DNA from: Bradyrhizobium sp. WSM471
GTDB taxonomy: Bacteria; Pseudomonadota; Alphaproteobacteria; Rhizobiales; Xanthobacteraceae
Direction: 5' to 3'
Length of the DNA stretch: 64,000 bases
Assembly: GCF_000244915.1 (NCBI RefSeq)
Contig: NZ_CM001442.1
Location: 5,518,001 to 5,582,000, forward strand
Below are positions 24,296 to 32,958 of this stretch, one piece after another (positions within the stretch are counted from its first letter, which is position 1; each line of letters begins with the position of its first letter). Position numbers and translations under genes: made by a program. The notes beneath the pieces were generated by a model. That model did no database searches. It saw only the letters and a list, made by a program, of their open reading frames with translations, and was not told the origin of the DNA.

Positions 24296-25593
24296 ATATC
24301 TCTAACGGCACGTTAAGGCCGGGCGATCGGCTGCCGCCGCAGCGCAATTTTGCCTATGACCGTGGCATCGCGGTCTCGACCGCGAGCCGGGTTTATACGG
24401 AGTTGCTCCGCCGTGGCCTCGTCGTCGGCGAGGTCGGCCGCGGCACCTTCATCTCCGGCGCCATCAGGCGCGAGGTCGAGGCGCTGAGCGAGCCGCGCGA
24501 CGCGCGGATCGATTTCGAGGTCAATTACCCGCTGCTGCCGCAGCAATGGGCGATGATTGCCAAGAGCCTTGCGGGCCTCGAGCGCGTCGACGCGCTCGAA
24601 TCCGCGCTGCGCGTCTCCACCAGCACCGGCACCAAGAGCGCGCGCAATGCCGCCGCCGCCTATCTCGCGCGCAAGGATTTCGCGCCGCAGGCCGAGCAGA
24701 TCGTCTTCACCGCCAACGGCAAGCAGTCGCTCGCGGCAGCCCTCGCAGCCCTCGTTCCCACCGGCGGCCGCTGCGGCGTCGAGGCGCTGACCTATCCTTA
24801 CGTCAAGAGCATCGCCGCGCGGCTCGGCGTGACGCTGGTCCCGATTCCGATCGACGAATTCGGCGCGCGCCCAGACGCCATCCAGAAGGCGCATCGCGAA
24901 GCGCATCTGTCGGCGTTGTATCTCCAGCCCATCATCCAGAACCCGCTCGGCGTCACCATGAACGCGACGCGGCGCGCCGACATCATGCGCGTCGCCGAGA
25001 AGCTCGACCTCACCATCATCGAGGATGCCGTCTACGGCTTCCTGGCCGACGACACGCCGCTGGCCGCACTCGACCCCGACCGCTGCATCGTGATCGACAG
25101 CCTGTCCAAGAAGGTCGCGCCGGGCCTGGCGCTCGGCATCCTGGTCGCGCCGCCGCGATTGCGCGAGAGCGTGATGAGCGCGGTCCGCACCGGCGGCTGG
25201 ATCGCGTCCGGCCATGCGCTCGCATCTGGACAGCGGCTGATGGCAGACGGCACCGTGGCCGAGCTGACGCGGCTGAAACGCATCGACGCCGCGCGCCGCC
25301 AGCAGACCGCGGCAAGGCTGCTCGCCGGCTACCAGCTCTCCGCCGATCCGCGCTCCTATCACCTCTGGCTCACGCTGCCGGCACACTGGCGCTCGCAGAC
25401 CTTCGTCGCCGCGGCAGCCCGGCGCGGCATCGCGCTGACACCGTCCTCGACCTTCGCGATCGCCCATGGCCACGCACCGAACGCAGTGCGGCTCGCGCTC
25501 GCCCCGCCTTCGTTCGAGCAGCTCGATTCCGGCCTGCGCACGCTCGTGTCGCTACTCGGCACCAAGGAAGAGGATTTCGACTCGACGGAGTAG
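24250..25593 (+). CDS. MocR/PdxR-type regulator (GntR helix-turn-helix plus aminotransferase fold)
   Basis: 447 residues. Residues 1-72 are a GntR winged helix (LRPGDRLPPQRNFAYDRGIA, VSTASRVYTELLRRGLV, GRGTFISG). From about 100 onward comes a type I aminotransferase domain: NPLGVTMNATRRADI, EDAVYGFLAD and DSLSKKVAPGLALGI, where the Lys pair includes the PLP-binding residue. Such proteins sense PLP or PLP-amino acid adducts and control vitamin B6 or amine genes. It is divergent from the DUF1127 gene, its most likely target besides itself. Confidence 0.9.
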   Translation: MSKFEYVKLADAIALDISNGTLRPGDRLPPQRNFAYDRGIAVSTASRVYTELLRRGLVVGEVGRGTFISGAIRREVEALSEPRDARIDFEVNYPLLPQQWAMIAKSLAGLERVDALESALRVSTSTGTKSARNAAAAYLARKDFAPQAEQIVFTANGKQSLAAALAALVPTGGRCGVEALTYPYVKSIAARLGVTLVPIPIDEFGARPDAIQKAHREAHLSALYLQPIIQNPLGVTMNATRRADIMRVAEKLDLTIIEDAVYGFLADDTPLAALDPDRCIVIDSLSKKVAPGLALGILVAPPRLRESVMSAVRTGGWIASGHALASGQRLMADGTVAELTRLKRIDAARRQQTAARLLAGYQLSADPRSYHLWLTLPAHWRSQTFVAAAARRGIALTPSSTFAIAHGHAPNAVRLALAPPSFEQLDSGLRTLVSLLGTKEEDFDSTE

Positions 25594-25619
25594 CGCGCTG
25601 TCCAGGGCAGCAAGGCCAT

Positions 25620-26213
25620 TTAGGGCAACAACGCTCTCGGTAGGCGATCGAAGCTGTAGCTCCGCGGCTGGTTACGCCGCACGAAGCCGCCGATCTGCCA
25701 GGCGAACAGCGCGGCAAAGCCGATGATGAACAGCGCGCCGGCGAATTCGCCGATCGCAAGCGCGCGGATCAGGAGCGCAGTCATCGCCACTGCAAGCACC
25801 GCAAGAAAAGCCAGCATTGTCGCGTAGGTCCTGCGGCCAAGGCCCGCGGTCAACTCGGCGCGGCTGCCGGCCTGCGCCATGCGCGCGTGCAACGCGACGA
25901 TGAAATTGCGAAAGCCATTGTCCTGCGGCGCCATCAGGGCCGCGGTCTGCCAGCTCGTCGACAGGATCGCGACGCGGCTGCCGCCAGTGTGGCTGATATC
26001 GGCGCGAAAGCGGTGCTGCTGCATCGAGACGGGGCGGAACGACAGCCGGATTGCACTGATCTCGTCGTAACGCCACAGGCCCGAACGGCCGCCGATGTGC
26101 CAGGACAGCCCCTCCTCCGTCAGCTCGAAGCGATGCGCCGAGCCGATCAGCGACGCCTTGTAGGCATAGCTCGCGCCCGCAGCCGGCTCAGCTCCCGAAT
26201 CCTCTGTCTTCAC
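25620..26213 (-). CDS. Hypothetical membrane protein with two C-terminal TM segments
   Basis: 197 residues, family not recognised. The N-terminal 120 residues look like a soluble beta-rich domain (FELTEEGLSWHIGG, WRYDEISAIRLSFRP). Two membrane helices follow near 133-152 and 155-173 (MLAFLAVLAVAMTALLIRAL; FAGALFIIGFAALFAWQIGG). It starts with GTG at 26213, with a weak ribosome binding site. It is convergent with the mocR gene. Confidence 0.75.
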   Translation of the reverse strand: MKTEDSGAEPAAGASYAYKASLIGSAHRFELTEEGLSWHIGGRSGLWRYDEISAIRLSFRPVSMQQHRFRADISHTGGSRVAILSTSWQTAALMAPQDNGFRNFIVALHARMAQAGSRAELTAGLGRRTYATMLAFLAVLAVAMTALLIRALAIGEFAGALFIIGFAALFAWQIGGFVRRNQPRSYSFDRLPRALLP

Positions 26214-26286
26214 AATCGATCCAATCCGGGCGATCCCATCAGCGATCCGCTTGCGTGAGCGCCCTGCCCCATCCTACAAGCGGGAC

Positions 26287-26721
26287 ATGGCTGAGACGAT
26301 TTTTTTTCCGCGCCGCCTGATTCTCGGCGCCGCCGTGATCTCCGGCGTGCTGCTCGCGCTCGCCGTGCACATGCTGGGCGCGCGCTACGGGCTCGACCTC
26401 GGCGGCCTCTGGCACTCGGACACGCACGAGTTCATACCGGCGGGCGCGGCGATCGCCTGGTGGCTGATCGCCTCCGTCGGCTTCTCCGGCGGCTATTTCA
26501 CGGCGACATTGATGCAGAGCGCCGTCTCGGGCCAGATCCCGCAACGGATGCGGCAATTCCTGATCGCGGTCGGCGTGCTGCTGCTTGCGGGTGCGGGCCA
26601 GGTGGCCTCGGCGCCGAGCCCGGTCCCGACGGTCTCGGGCGTGCTGGCCGGAATTGCCGCGCTGGGCCTCGGTGCCGTGATGGCGTTCTGCGGCGGGCAT
26701 TTCGCACTGCGCCGCGGCTAG
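26287..26721 (+). CDS. Hypothetical small integral membrane protein
   Basis: 144 residues with about four hydrophobic segments (FPRRLILGAAVISGVLLALA; IAWWLIASVGFSGGYF; FLIAVGVLLLAGAG; GIAALGLGAVMAFCGGH). Family not recognised. The ATG at 26287 is chosen; a TTG 12 codons upstream is possible. Its 3' end abuts the stop of the GGDEF-EAL gene on the other strand with two bases between. Confidence 0.7.
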   Translation: MAETIFFPRRLILGAAVISGVLLALAVHMLGARYGLDLGGLWHSDTHEFIPAGAAIAWWLIASVGFSGGYFTATLMQSAVSGQIPQRMRQFLIAVGVLLLAGAGQVASAPSPVPTVSGVLAGIAALGLGAVMAFCGGHFALRRG

Positions 26722-26723
26722 CC

Positions 26724-29123
26724 TCAGGCGATCGCGCGCAACTGCGGCCGGTCCAGCATGATGGCGACATCGGAAGCCGGCCGGGGCTTGCTGAACAGAT
26801 AGCCCTGCGCCTGGGTGCAGCCTTCGCGCCGGAGCAGCTCGAGTTGCCCGTCGTTCTCGACCCCCTCTGCCGTGGTGACGATGCCGAGGCTGCGGCCGAG
26901 GCCAGTCACGGCACGGATGATCGCCATGGAATCCTCGCGCGTCCCGAGTTCCGACACGAAGGAGCGGTCGATCTTGATCTTGTCGAACGGGAAGCTGCGC
27001 AGATAACTCAGGGACGAATAGCCGGTGCCGAAATCGTCGAGCGAGATGCGCACGCCCATGGCGCGGAGGTCATGCAGCGTGGCCAGCGTCGCCTCGCTGT
27101 TCTGCAGCAGGACGGATTCGGTGATCTCGAGCTCGAGGCGGCGCGCGTCGAGGCCCGACAACGCCAATGCCTCGGTCACGGATGCGATCAGATTTGGGTT
27201 CCTGAACTGCACGGGCGACAGGTTGACCGCGACGTCGACATCGTCAGGCCAGGTGGCGGCGTCGGTGCAGGCGGAGCGTAGCACGAAATCGCCGAGCTGG
27301 ATGATGAGCCCGGTCTCCTCGGCCAATGGAATGAAGCTGAGGGGCGCGATCAGGCCGCGCTGCGGATGATTCCAGCGCAGCAGCGCCTCGAACGCGACGA
27401 CGCGACCGCTGGCGACGTCGCGGATCGGCTGGTAGTACGGCTGGAACTCGTCACGTTGCAGCGCCGCGCGCATGTCCATCTCCAGCAGACGCCGTGCTTG
27501 TGCGCGAGCATCCATGCCGGTCTCGAAGAAGCGATAGGTGCCGCGGCCGTCCGCCTTGGCGCGGTACAGTGCGAGGTCGGCGTTCTTCAGCAGTTCATCG
27601 GGATTGTCGCCGTCCTGCGGCGACAGCGAGATGCCGATAGAGACACCGATGATGATCTGATGGTCGTCGATCTCGTAAGGCGCCGAGATCACCTCGACCA
27701 GGCGGCCGGCAAGGGATCGTGCCGCGGTTTCCTCGGAACGTCCGATCTGGACCACGGCGAACTCGTCGCCACCGAGCCGCGCCACGGTGTCGCTCTCGCC
27801 GACGGTGGCCTTCAGCCTGCGCCCGACCTCCTTGAGCAGCGCATCGCCGATGGGGTGGCCGAGCGAGTCGTTGATGTCCTTGAAGTGGTCGAGATCGAGA
27901 CAAAGCACCGCGAGCTGGTCGCCCGATCCGGTCCGGCGCAGTCCCTGCACGAGCTGCTCGTGGAACAGCACGCGGTTCGGCAGGCTGGTCAGCGCGTCAT
28001 GGCGGGCCATGTGCGAGATCTTGGCCTGGGCCTCCAGCCATTCGGTGATGTCCTCGAAGGTCGCGACCCAGCCGCCACCATGCATCGGCTGGTTCACAAC
28101 CCGGATGGAGCGGCCGAACCTGGTCACGACGTCGGTCGTGGTGCGGCTCTCGCGCGCGTCGGCGACGAGGCGGGCGAAGAATTCGCCGGCATCGCCCTGC
28201 CACTGCCCCTTGGCCTGCTCCTCCCGCAGGACGTCGACCAGCAGCCGGCCGGTGAGCAGGATGTCGGTGCGGCCGAGCATCGCGGCATAACGCTCGTTGA
28301 ACAGGATGATCTTGCCGTCCGCGTCGAACATGCACAGTCCCTGCGACATGTTCTCGAGCGCCGTGTCCAGCACAATCTGCTGGCGGCCCAATTCGCCCTT
28401 GGCGCGGCGGTCGAGCAGCGCGGCCACCAGCGCAATCGCGATGATCGCGACCGCAGCACCTGCGGTAAAGAAGGACAATGAGTCCGCCGGGATCGACAAC
28501 CCGCTGATCGCGAGCGTCGGATCCGGCGTCAACACGACCGCGCCCATTGCTGTGAAATGATGTGCGACGATGGCGACCGTCAGCAGGGCGCTTGCGGTCA
28601 GCGCGTGGAAGAGGTCGTCGCGCCGCGCAGCGACGAACAGCGCGAGCGCTGCGAATACGATTCCGAACAGCACCGAGGCGGCAACCGTGCTCCCGATCCA
28701 ATCGACGCGTGCCGGCATCTCCAGCGCCGCCATGCCGGTATAATGCATCGTCGCGACCGCGGTGCCGACGATGGCGCCGCCGAGCACGATCCACGGCGCG
28801 CGCGCAGAGGATGCCGCCAGACTCAGGCCCACGAAGGTTAGGGAGATCGCGAAGATCAGCGAAAGGATCGTCACCGGGATGTTGTAGGCGCCGGCGCCCC
28901 CCGGCCCGTAGGCGAGCATCGCGATGAAATGCGTCGCCCAGACGCCGCATCCGCTGACGACGGCATCCAGGGCGATCCAGACCAGGCGCCCAAGGCCGTG
29001 CGTCGCGCGCGCCCGGTGAAACAGGCTGATCGCCGCCGCGCTCGCGAGCAGGCACACCGCGCCGCCAAGCGTGACGAGCCGCCAGTCGTGCTCCTCGGTG
29101 AGACAGTAGAGAACTTGATACAT
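26724..29123 (-). CDS. MHYT-PAS-GGDEF-EAL cyclic-di-GMP signalling protein
   Basis: 799 residues. Residues 1 to about 245 form the seven-helix MHYT sensor with three His motifs (THFIAM, MHYTGM, HHFTAM) thought to bind metal and sense oxygen, CO or NO. A PAS domain follows (about 250-365, ENMSQGLCMFDADGKIILFN). The GGDEF domain keeps the intact RLGGDEFAV active site, so diguanylate cyclase activity is possible. The EAL domain has FEALLRW, NLSPVQFRN, DDFGTGYSSL and KIDRSFV, so phosphodiesterase activity is also possible. It is probably anchored in the inner membrane and could tune motility or polysaccharide production. It starts with ATG after AGGGG. Confidence 0.93.
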   Translation of the reverse strand: MYQVLYCLTEEHDWRLVTLGGAVCLLASAAAISLFHRARATHGLGRLVWIALDAVVSGCGVWATHFIAMLAYGPGGAGAYNIPVTILSLIFAISLTFVGLSLAASSARAPWIVLGGAIVGTAVATMHYTGMAALEMPARVDWIGSTVAASVLFGIVFAALALFVAARRDDLFHALTASALLTVAIVAHHFTAMGAVVLTPDPTLAISGLSIPADSLSFFTAGAAVAIIAIALVAALLDRRAKGELGRQQIVLDTALENMSQGLCMFDADGKIILFNERYAAMLGRTDILLTGRLLVDVLREEQAKGQWQGDAGEFFARLVADARESRTTTDVVTRFGRSIRVVNQPMHGGGWVATFEDITEWLEAQAKISHMARHDALTSLPNRVLFHEQLVQGLRRTGSGDQLAVLCLDLDHFKDINDSLGHPIGDALLKEVGRRLKATVGESDTVARLGGDEFAVVQIGRSEETAARSLAGRLVEVISAPYEIDDHQIIIGVSIGISLSPQDGDNPDELLKNADLALYRAKADGRGTYRFFETGMDARAQARRLLEMDMRAALQRDEFQPYYQPIRDVASGRVVAFEALLRWNHPQRGLIAPLSFIPLAEETGLIIQLGDFVLRSACTDAATWPDDVDVAVNLSPVQFRNPNLIASVTEALALSGLDARRLELEITESVLLQNSEATLATLHDLRAMGVRISLDDFGTGYSSLSYLRSFPFDKIKIDRSFVSELGTREDSMAIIRAVTGLGRSLGIVTTAEGVENDGQLELLRREGCTQAQGYLFSKPRPASDVAIMLDRPQLRAIA

Positions 29124-29234
29124 TGCGGGCCCCTATCGACCGCACTGGAACCGACAGAGATGGACAGTCGGTAACCGGCTACGTGCCTGTTTCGTGGATG
29201 GTGAACGGAAGCTGTGTTCAATCGCTCGGATTGT

Positions 29235-30638
29235 TCATCCGCGCGAAGGCGCGCCGAGGCCGATCACGGCGGCGGCGAGCAGCAGCACGGCCGCCGACAC
29301 GACCAGCGACAGGTGCAGGCCGGTCATGAACGCGCCTTCCGAGGCCACCAGCGAACCGAACAGCGCAACGCCGAGCACGCTGCCCGTCTGCCGCGTCGCG
29401 TTCAGGACGCCCGCCGCGATGCCGGAGCGTGCCTTCTCGACGCTGCCCAGCAAGGTCGAGGTCAGCGGCGGCACCAGCAGCCCAAGTCCGCTGCTGATTG
29501 CGATCATCTGCGCAAAGATCGCCCAATAGCTCGTGCCGGCCTCGATCCACAGCAGGCCAAAGCATCCGAGCGCCGAGACGCAGGCGCCGACAACGATGGT
29601 CGGGCATGGGCCGATACGCTCGGCGAGGCGCGGCGCCAGCAGATTGACCGGAAGCACCACCCCCATCATTGGCACGAATGCGAGACCGGTCCACCACGCC
29701 GACAGGCCATTGATCCTCTGGAAATACAGGCTGAGCACGAAGATCAGGCCGTAGATCGCGATGTTGACGAGCAGACCGACGAGCGCGGTCAGCGCGAACA
29801 GTCGATGGCCGAACAGCGACAGCGGCAACATCGGCTGCGCCGCACGGCTCTCGCGCCAGACGAAGAGCACGGCAAGAATTGCGGCTGCGACGAAGGCCGC
29901 GACCACGGCTGGATGTTCCCAGCCAAGCGCGCCACCTTCGATGATCGCTCCGGCGAGCGCTCCCAGCGCGCCGATCGCGGCAAGCTGGCCGGGCAGGTCG
30001 ATCTCGCGCGAGCGCGCCCGCGTCGTTTCGCTGGCGCAACGCCAGCTGAGCCACAGGCCAACGAGCCCGACCGGGAGATTGACCAGGAAGATCGCGCGCC
30101 AGCCGACCAGTGTGATCAACGCGCCGCCGACGAAGGGGCCCGCGGTGAGCGCGAGGCTCGCACCGGCGGCCCAGATCGCGACGGCGCGGCCGCGCTCGCG
30201 GTCGTCCGGATAGGCATGATTGAGCAGGGCAAGAGAATTTGGCACCAGGATCGCCGCCCCCAGGCCCTGGACCAGCCGCGCCCCAATCAGCACGGTCGCA
30301 TTGGGCGAAAACGCACAGGCGAGCGAGGCCGCGGTGAAGATTGCGAAACCCGCCATGAAGACGCGCTTGGCGCCGATGCGGTCGCCGAGCGCGCCGGCCG
30401 TCAGGATGAAGGCGGCAAACGCAATGGTGTAGGCGCTGACAACCCATTGCAGCTCGGCGACGCCGCCGCCGAGCGTCCTGCCCATCGCGTCGAGCGCGGT
30501 GTTGACGATGGTGACGTCAAGCTGCACCACGCCATAGCCGAGGCTCATCGCGGCAAGGGTGAGTGACGTCGCAAGGCGGGAGCCGGCATGCGGCACGCCG
30601 GCTTCGAAGGCTTCGTATCTGGCGGTGCTGACTCGCAT
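29235..30638 (-). CDS. MFS drug/proton antiporter of the DHA2 (EmrB/QacA) type
   Basis: 467 residues with about 14 predicted membrane segments. Family signatures are LDVTIVNTAL at TM1, QWVVSAYTIAFAA, GDRIGAKRVFMAG (the MFS loop 2-3 motif) and LIGARLVQGLGAAILVP. These proteins export drugs or metabolites with proton uptake. The ATG at 30638 has GAGATGG upstream and is preferred to starts further upstream that would lengthen the N-terminus by 34 residues. It appears to be a single gene. Confidence 0.88.
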   Translation of the reverse strand: MRVSTARYEAFEAGVPHAGSRLATSLTLAAMSLGYGVVQLDVTIVNTALDAMGRTLGGGVAELQWVVSAYTIAFAAFILTAGALGDRIGAKRVFMAGFAIFTAASLACAFSPNATVLIGARLVQGLGAAILVPNSLALLNHAYPDDRERGRAVAIWAAGASLALTAGPFVGGALITLVGWRAIFLVNLPVGLVGLWLSWRCASETTRARSREIDLPGQLAAIGALGALAGAIIEGGALGWEHPAVVAAFVAAAILAVLFVWRESRAAQPMLPLSLFGHRLFALTALVGLLVNIAIYGLIFVLSLYFQRINGLSAWWTGLAFVPMMGVVLPVNLLAPRLAERIGPCPTIVVGACVSALGCFGLLWIEAGTSYWAIFAQMIAISSGLGLLVPPLTSTLLGSVEKARSGIAAGVLNATRQTGSVLGVALFGSLVASEGAFMTGLHLSLVVSAAVLLLAAAVIGLGAPSRG

Positions 30639-30744
30639 GCTGCCATCTCGGTTGCAGCCCCATGCGAACGATATACGCTTCCCGCTCGCCGCCATATTAC
30701 GACAAGGATCGAATGATGGATGCGGGACGGATGGCCTCATGTTC

Positions 30745-30774
30745 GAGCGTCGCGCGGATGACCGCGCGACGCTC
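30745..30774. other. Strong 13-bp hairpin between DUF892 gene and MFS gene
   Basis: GAGCGTCGCGCGG and its perfect complement flank a 4-base loop. No T-run follows on either strand, so it is an imperfect terminator candidate for the leftward DUF892 gene or an RNA processing site. Confidence 0.55.
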
Positions 30775-30800
30775 TATCCTGATCCTGGCTACGCCTCGCC

Positions 30801-31307
30801 CTAGCTGGCCGCGCGCAGGTTCACCTTGCTCTCGGCGATCGTGGTCAGCTTTTTGTCGGTGGCCTTCTCCTCCTCGAGCGTCTTGGCGAGCACGCTGGCG
30901 CAGTCGTTGCGGCCGAGTTGCTTGGCCCAGGCGATCAGGCTGCCGTAGCGGACGATCTCGTAATGCTCCGCCGCCTGTGCCGCGTTGATCAGCGCGGCGT
31001 CGAGCACCGCCTTGTCGGCGACTTCGCCGGCGGTCTCGTCGGCTTCCTCGATGATGCCGTCGATCGCGGGGCAATCGACCGCCTTTACCTGCGCACCGTG
31101 CATCTTGAACACTTCCTCGAGGCGCTTGACGTGCTCCCTGGTTTCTTCGAGGTGCGTCAAAAAGCCCTGCTTCAGCTGCGGATCGGTCGCCTTATCCGCC
31201 ATTTTCGGCAGAGCCTTGGTGAGCTGCTGCTCGGCGTAATAGATGTCCTGGAGCTGATGCACGAACAGGTCGTTCATGGTTTTGATGTCTTTTGTGAACA
31301 ATCCCAT
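30801..31307 (-). CDS. DUF892 (YciF-like) ferritin-fold stress protein
   Basis: 168 residues. LFVHQLQDIYYAEQQLTKAL at the start, HLEETREHVKRLEEVF, then AAQAAEHYEIVRYGSLIAWA are the conserved helices with Glu/His ligands of the four-helix bundle family. YciF-type proteins are induced by general and osmotic stress; the exact activity is unknown. The ATG at 31307 is chosen over an upstream start at 31337. A motif matching the EcfG general-stress promoter is found 93 bases upstream. Confidence 0.88.
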   Translation of the reverse strand: MGLFTKDIKTMNDLFVHQLQDIYYAEQQLTKALPKMADKATDPQLKQGFLTHLEETREHVKRLEEVFKMHGAQVKAVDCPAIDGIIEEADETAGEVADKAVLDAALINAAQAAEHYEIVRYGSLIAWAKQLGRNDCASVLAKTLEEEKATDKKLTTIAESKVNLRAAS

Positions 31308-31723
31308 CGGTCCGATCCTCTCGGGTTGTGGGAACACGGAGGCACCGGCTTGCAGGAGAAGCCGGTTATTCCGCCATGTTCGATTGCTGATGGGGCACTA
31401 ACCAGCGCACGGCATCGTCGTTCCAAAAAAGCCCGCATCCCTTGCGCTGGAACAATGCCGGCCGTGCAGGATCTGAAATCATGTCACGGACGGACGCGAC
31501 CGGTCCCACGACTCATATGCTTAACGCGCGTCCGATGTGAACCGCGTATGACAAAGTGGCTGGCCCAAGCCAGAACCTATCCTTGTCAAGGGCTGCACAA
31601 GTTACTGTTTTTGCCTTAAATGAGCTACATCATGCCTAGCGATCCAAGCCCACATCGGGCACTGATCGCATCCGACCGGCCAATGTCTGGCCTGGTCGGT
31701 CTTGCCCCCCGCCGGGAGGATGA
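31308..31723. other. Intergenic region between DUF892 and the flippase-like gene
   Basis: 416 bases without a gene. They hold the EcfG-like promoter for DUF892 and a small inverted repeat (ACCGGCTT...AAGCCGGT, about 31347-31369) in its probable 5' leader. The right third is A/T-richer and presumably carries the promoter of the next gene. Confidence 0.6.
31400..31424 (-). promoter_or_regulatory. Candidate EcfG-type promoter
   Basis: On the minus strand GGAAC, 17 bases, then GTT matches the general-stress sigma EcfG consensus of alphaproteobacteria (GGAAC-N16/17-CGTT), except that the base before GTT is G. It lies 93 bases upstream of the DUF892 start, and DUF892 genes are frequent members of this regulon. 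Confidence 0.5.
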
Positions 31724-32806
31724 ATGCACGGACTGCTGACCGCGCTGAAGCGCGGCTTCAAGAGATGGATCGGCTGGCGGCGACTCGGCGTCGCGGCGAG
31801 CGTCTTCATCATTGCGTTCGCGATCACCACGCTGGTGCGGACCCTGAAGGGCATCGACACCGGGGTCATCCTGACCGCATTGACCGAGATCCCCCGCGGT
31901 AATATCGGGCTCGCGGCGATCTGCGTATGCTTCGCGTTCTGTACGCTGACCTTCTACGACTTTTTTGCACTGCGAACGATCGGCAAGAAGCACGTGCCCT
32001 ATCGCATCGCAGCGCTCTCCAGCTTCACGTCCTATTCGATCGGCCACAATATCGGCGCCACCGTCTTCACCGGCGGCGCGATCCGCTTCCGGATCTATTC
32101 GGATTACGGGCTGAATGCGATCGACGTCGCAAAAATCTGCTTCCTGTCGGGCCTGACCTTCTGGCTCGGTAACATCTTCGTGCTCTCGATCGGAATGACG
32201 ATCCATCCGGATGCCGCCTCCTACATGGATCAGCTGCCATCGTCGATCAACCGGCTGATTGCGATCGGCGGCCTCGCCTCGATCGGCGCCTATCTGGTCT
32301 GGCTGTGCATGGGCGAGAAGCGCCGCGAGCTCGGCCAAAAGGGCTGGAAGGTGGTACTGCCGTCAGCGCCGCTGACGCTGGTGCAGATCCTGATCGGCGT
32401 CGTCGATCTCGGATTCTGTGCGCTGGCGATGTACCTTCTGGTGCCGGCCACTCCGCAGATCGACTTCCTGTCGCTCTCCGTGGTGTTCATTTTGGCGACT
32501 TTGCTCGGCTTCGCCAGCCACGCCCCCGGCTCGCTCGGCGTGTTCGACGCCGCCATGCTGGTGGCGTTGCCCGAATTCGGCCGCGAACAGCTTCTGGCCA
32601 CGCTCCTCGTCTTCCGCATCCTCTATTTCGTGATCCCGTTCGGTCTTGCCATCTCCATCATGGGCACACGCGAGCTCTGGATGAATGTGGTGGAGCCCTG
32701 GCAGGAGCGCCGACGGCTGGCGGAGGCCTGCGCGCAGGCCAACCTGCCCAAGCAGGTGGCAGCGATGGAGCGCGAGCGGTCGCTGCGGCAGGCCAGCAAA
32801 CGCTGA
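31724..32806 (+). CDS. Flippase-like integral membrane protein (LPG synthase TM / UPF0104)
   Basis: 360 residues with about eight membrane segments. FTSYSIGHNIGATVFTGGAI, followed by RFRIYSDYGL, is the family hallmark, and GFASHAPGSLGVFDAAML near 270 is the other conserved block. The family covers the membrane part of lysyl-phosphatidylglycerol synthase (MprF) without the aminoacyl domain, and YbhN-like proteins. A lipid flippase role is inferred. The start ATG follows GGGAGGATGA. Its stop TGA lies within the palindromic repeat at 32805. Confidence 0.85.
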   Translation: MHGLLTALKRGFKRWIGWRRLGVAASVFIIAFAITTLVRTLKGIDTGVILTALTEIPRGNIGLAAICVCFAFCTLTFYDFFALRTIGKKHVPYRIAALSSFTSYSIGHNIGATVFTGGAIRFRIYSDYGLNAIDVAKICFLSGLTFWLGNIFVLSIGMTIHPDAASYMDQLPSSINRLIAIGGLASIGAYLVWLCMGEKRRELGQKGWKVVLPSAPLTLVQILIGVVDLGFCALAMYLLVPATPQIDFLSLSVVFILATLLGFASHAPGSLGVFDAAMLVALPEFGREQLLATLLVFRILYFVIPFGLAISIMGTRELWMNVVEPWQERRRLAEACAQANLPKQVAAMERERSLRQASKR

Positions 32807-32852
32807 GCATGATCCGGAAAAGTGCGAAGCGGATTCCGAGAGGATCATGCTC
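32805..32852. repeat. Palindromic repeat GAGCATGATC...GATCATGCTC, copy 2
   Basis: It has the same 10-base ends and GGAAAAGTG inner segment as the copy at 21266. It begins inside the stop codon of the flippase-like gene. Confidence 0.85.
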
Positions 32853-32958
32853 CAACATAGTCCGCTAGACGGCGGCCGGCAAAACCGTCAGACCAATGTT
32901 GCAGGCGGAAAGCAGCTCTCTTATTTCCGCCTCAACTTTGCCGTTGAAGACGCGGGCC

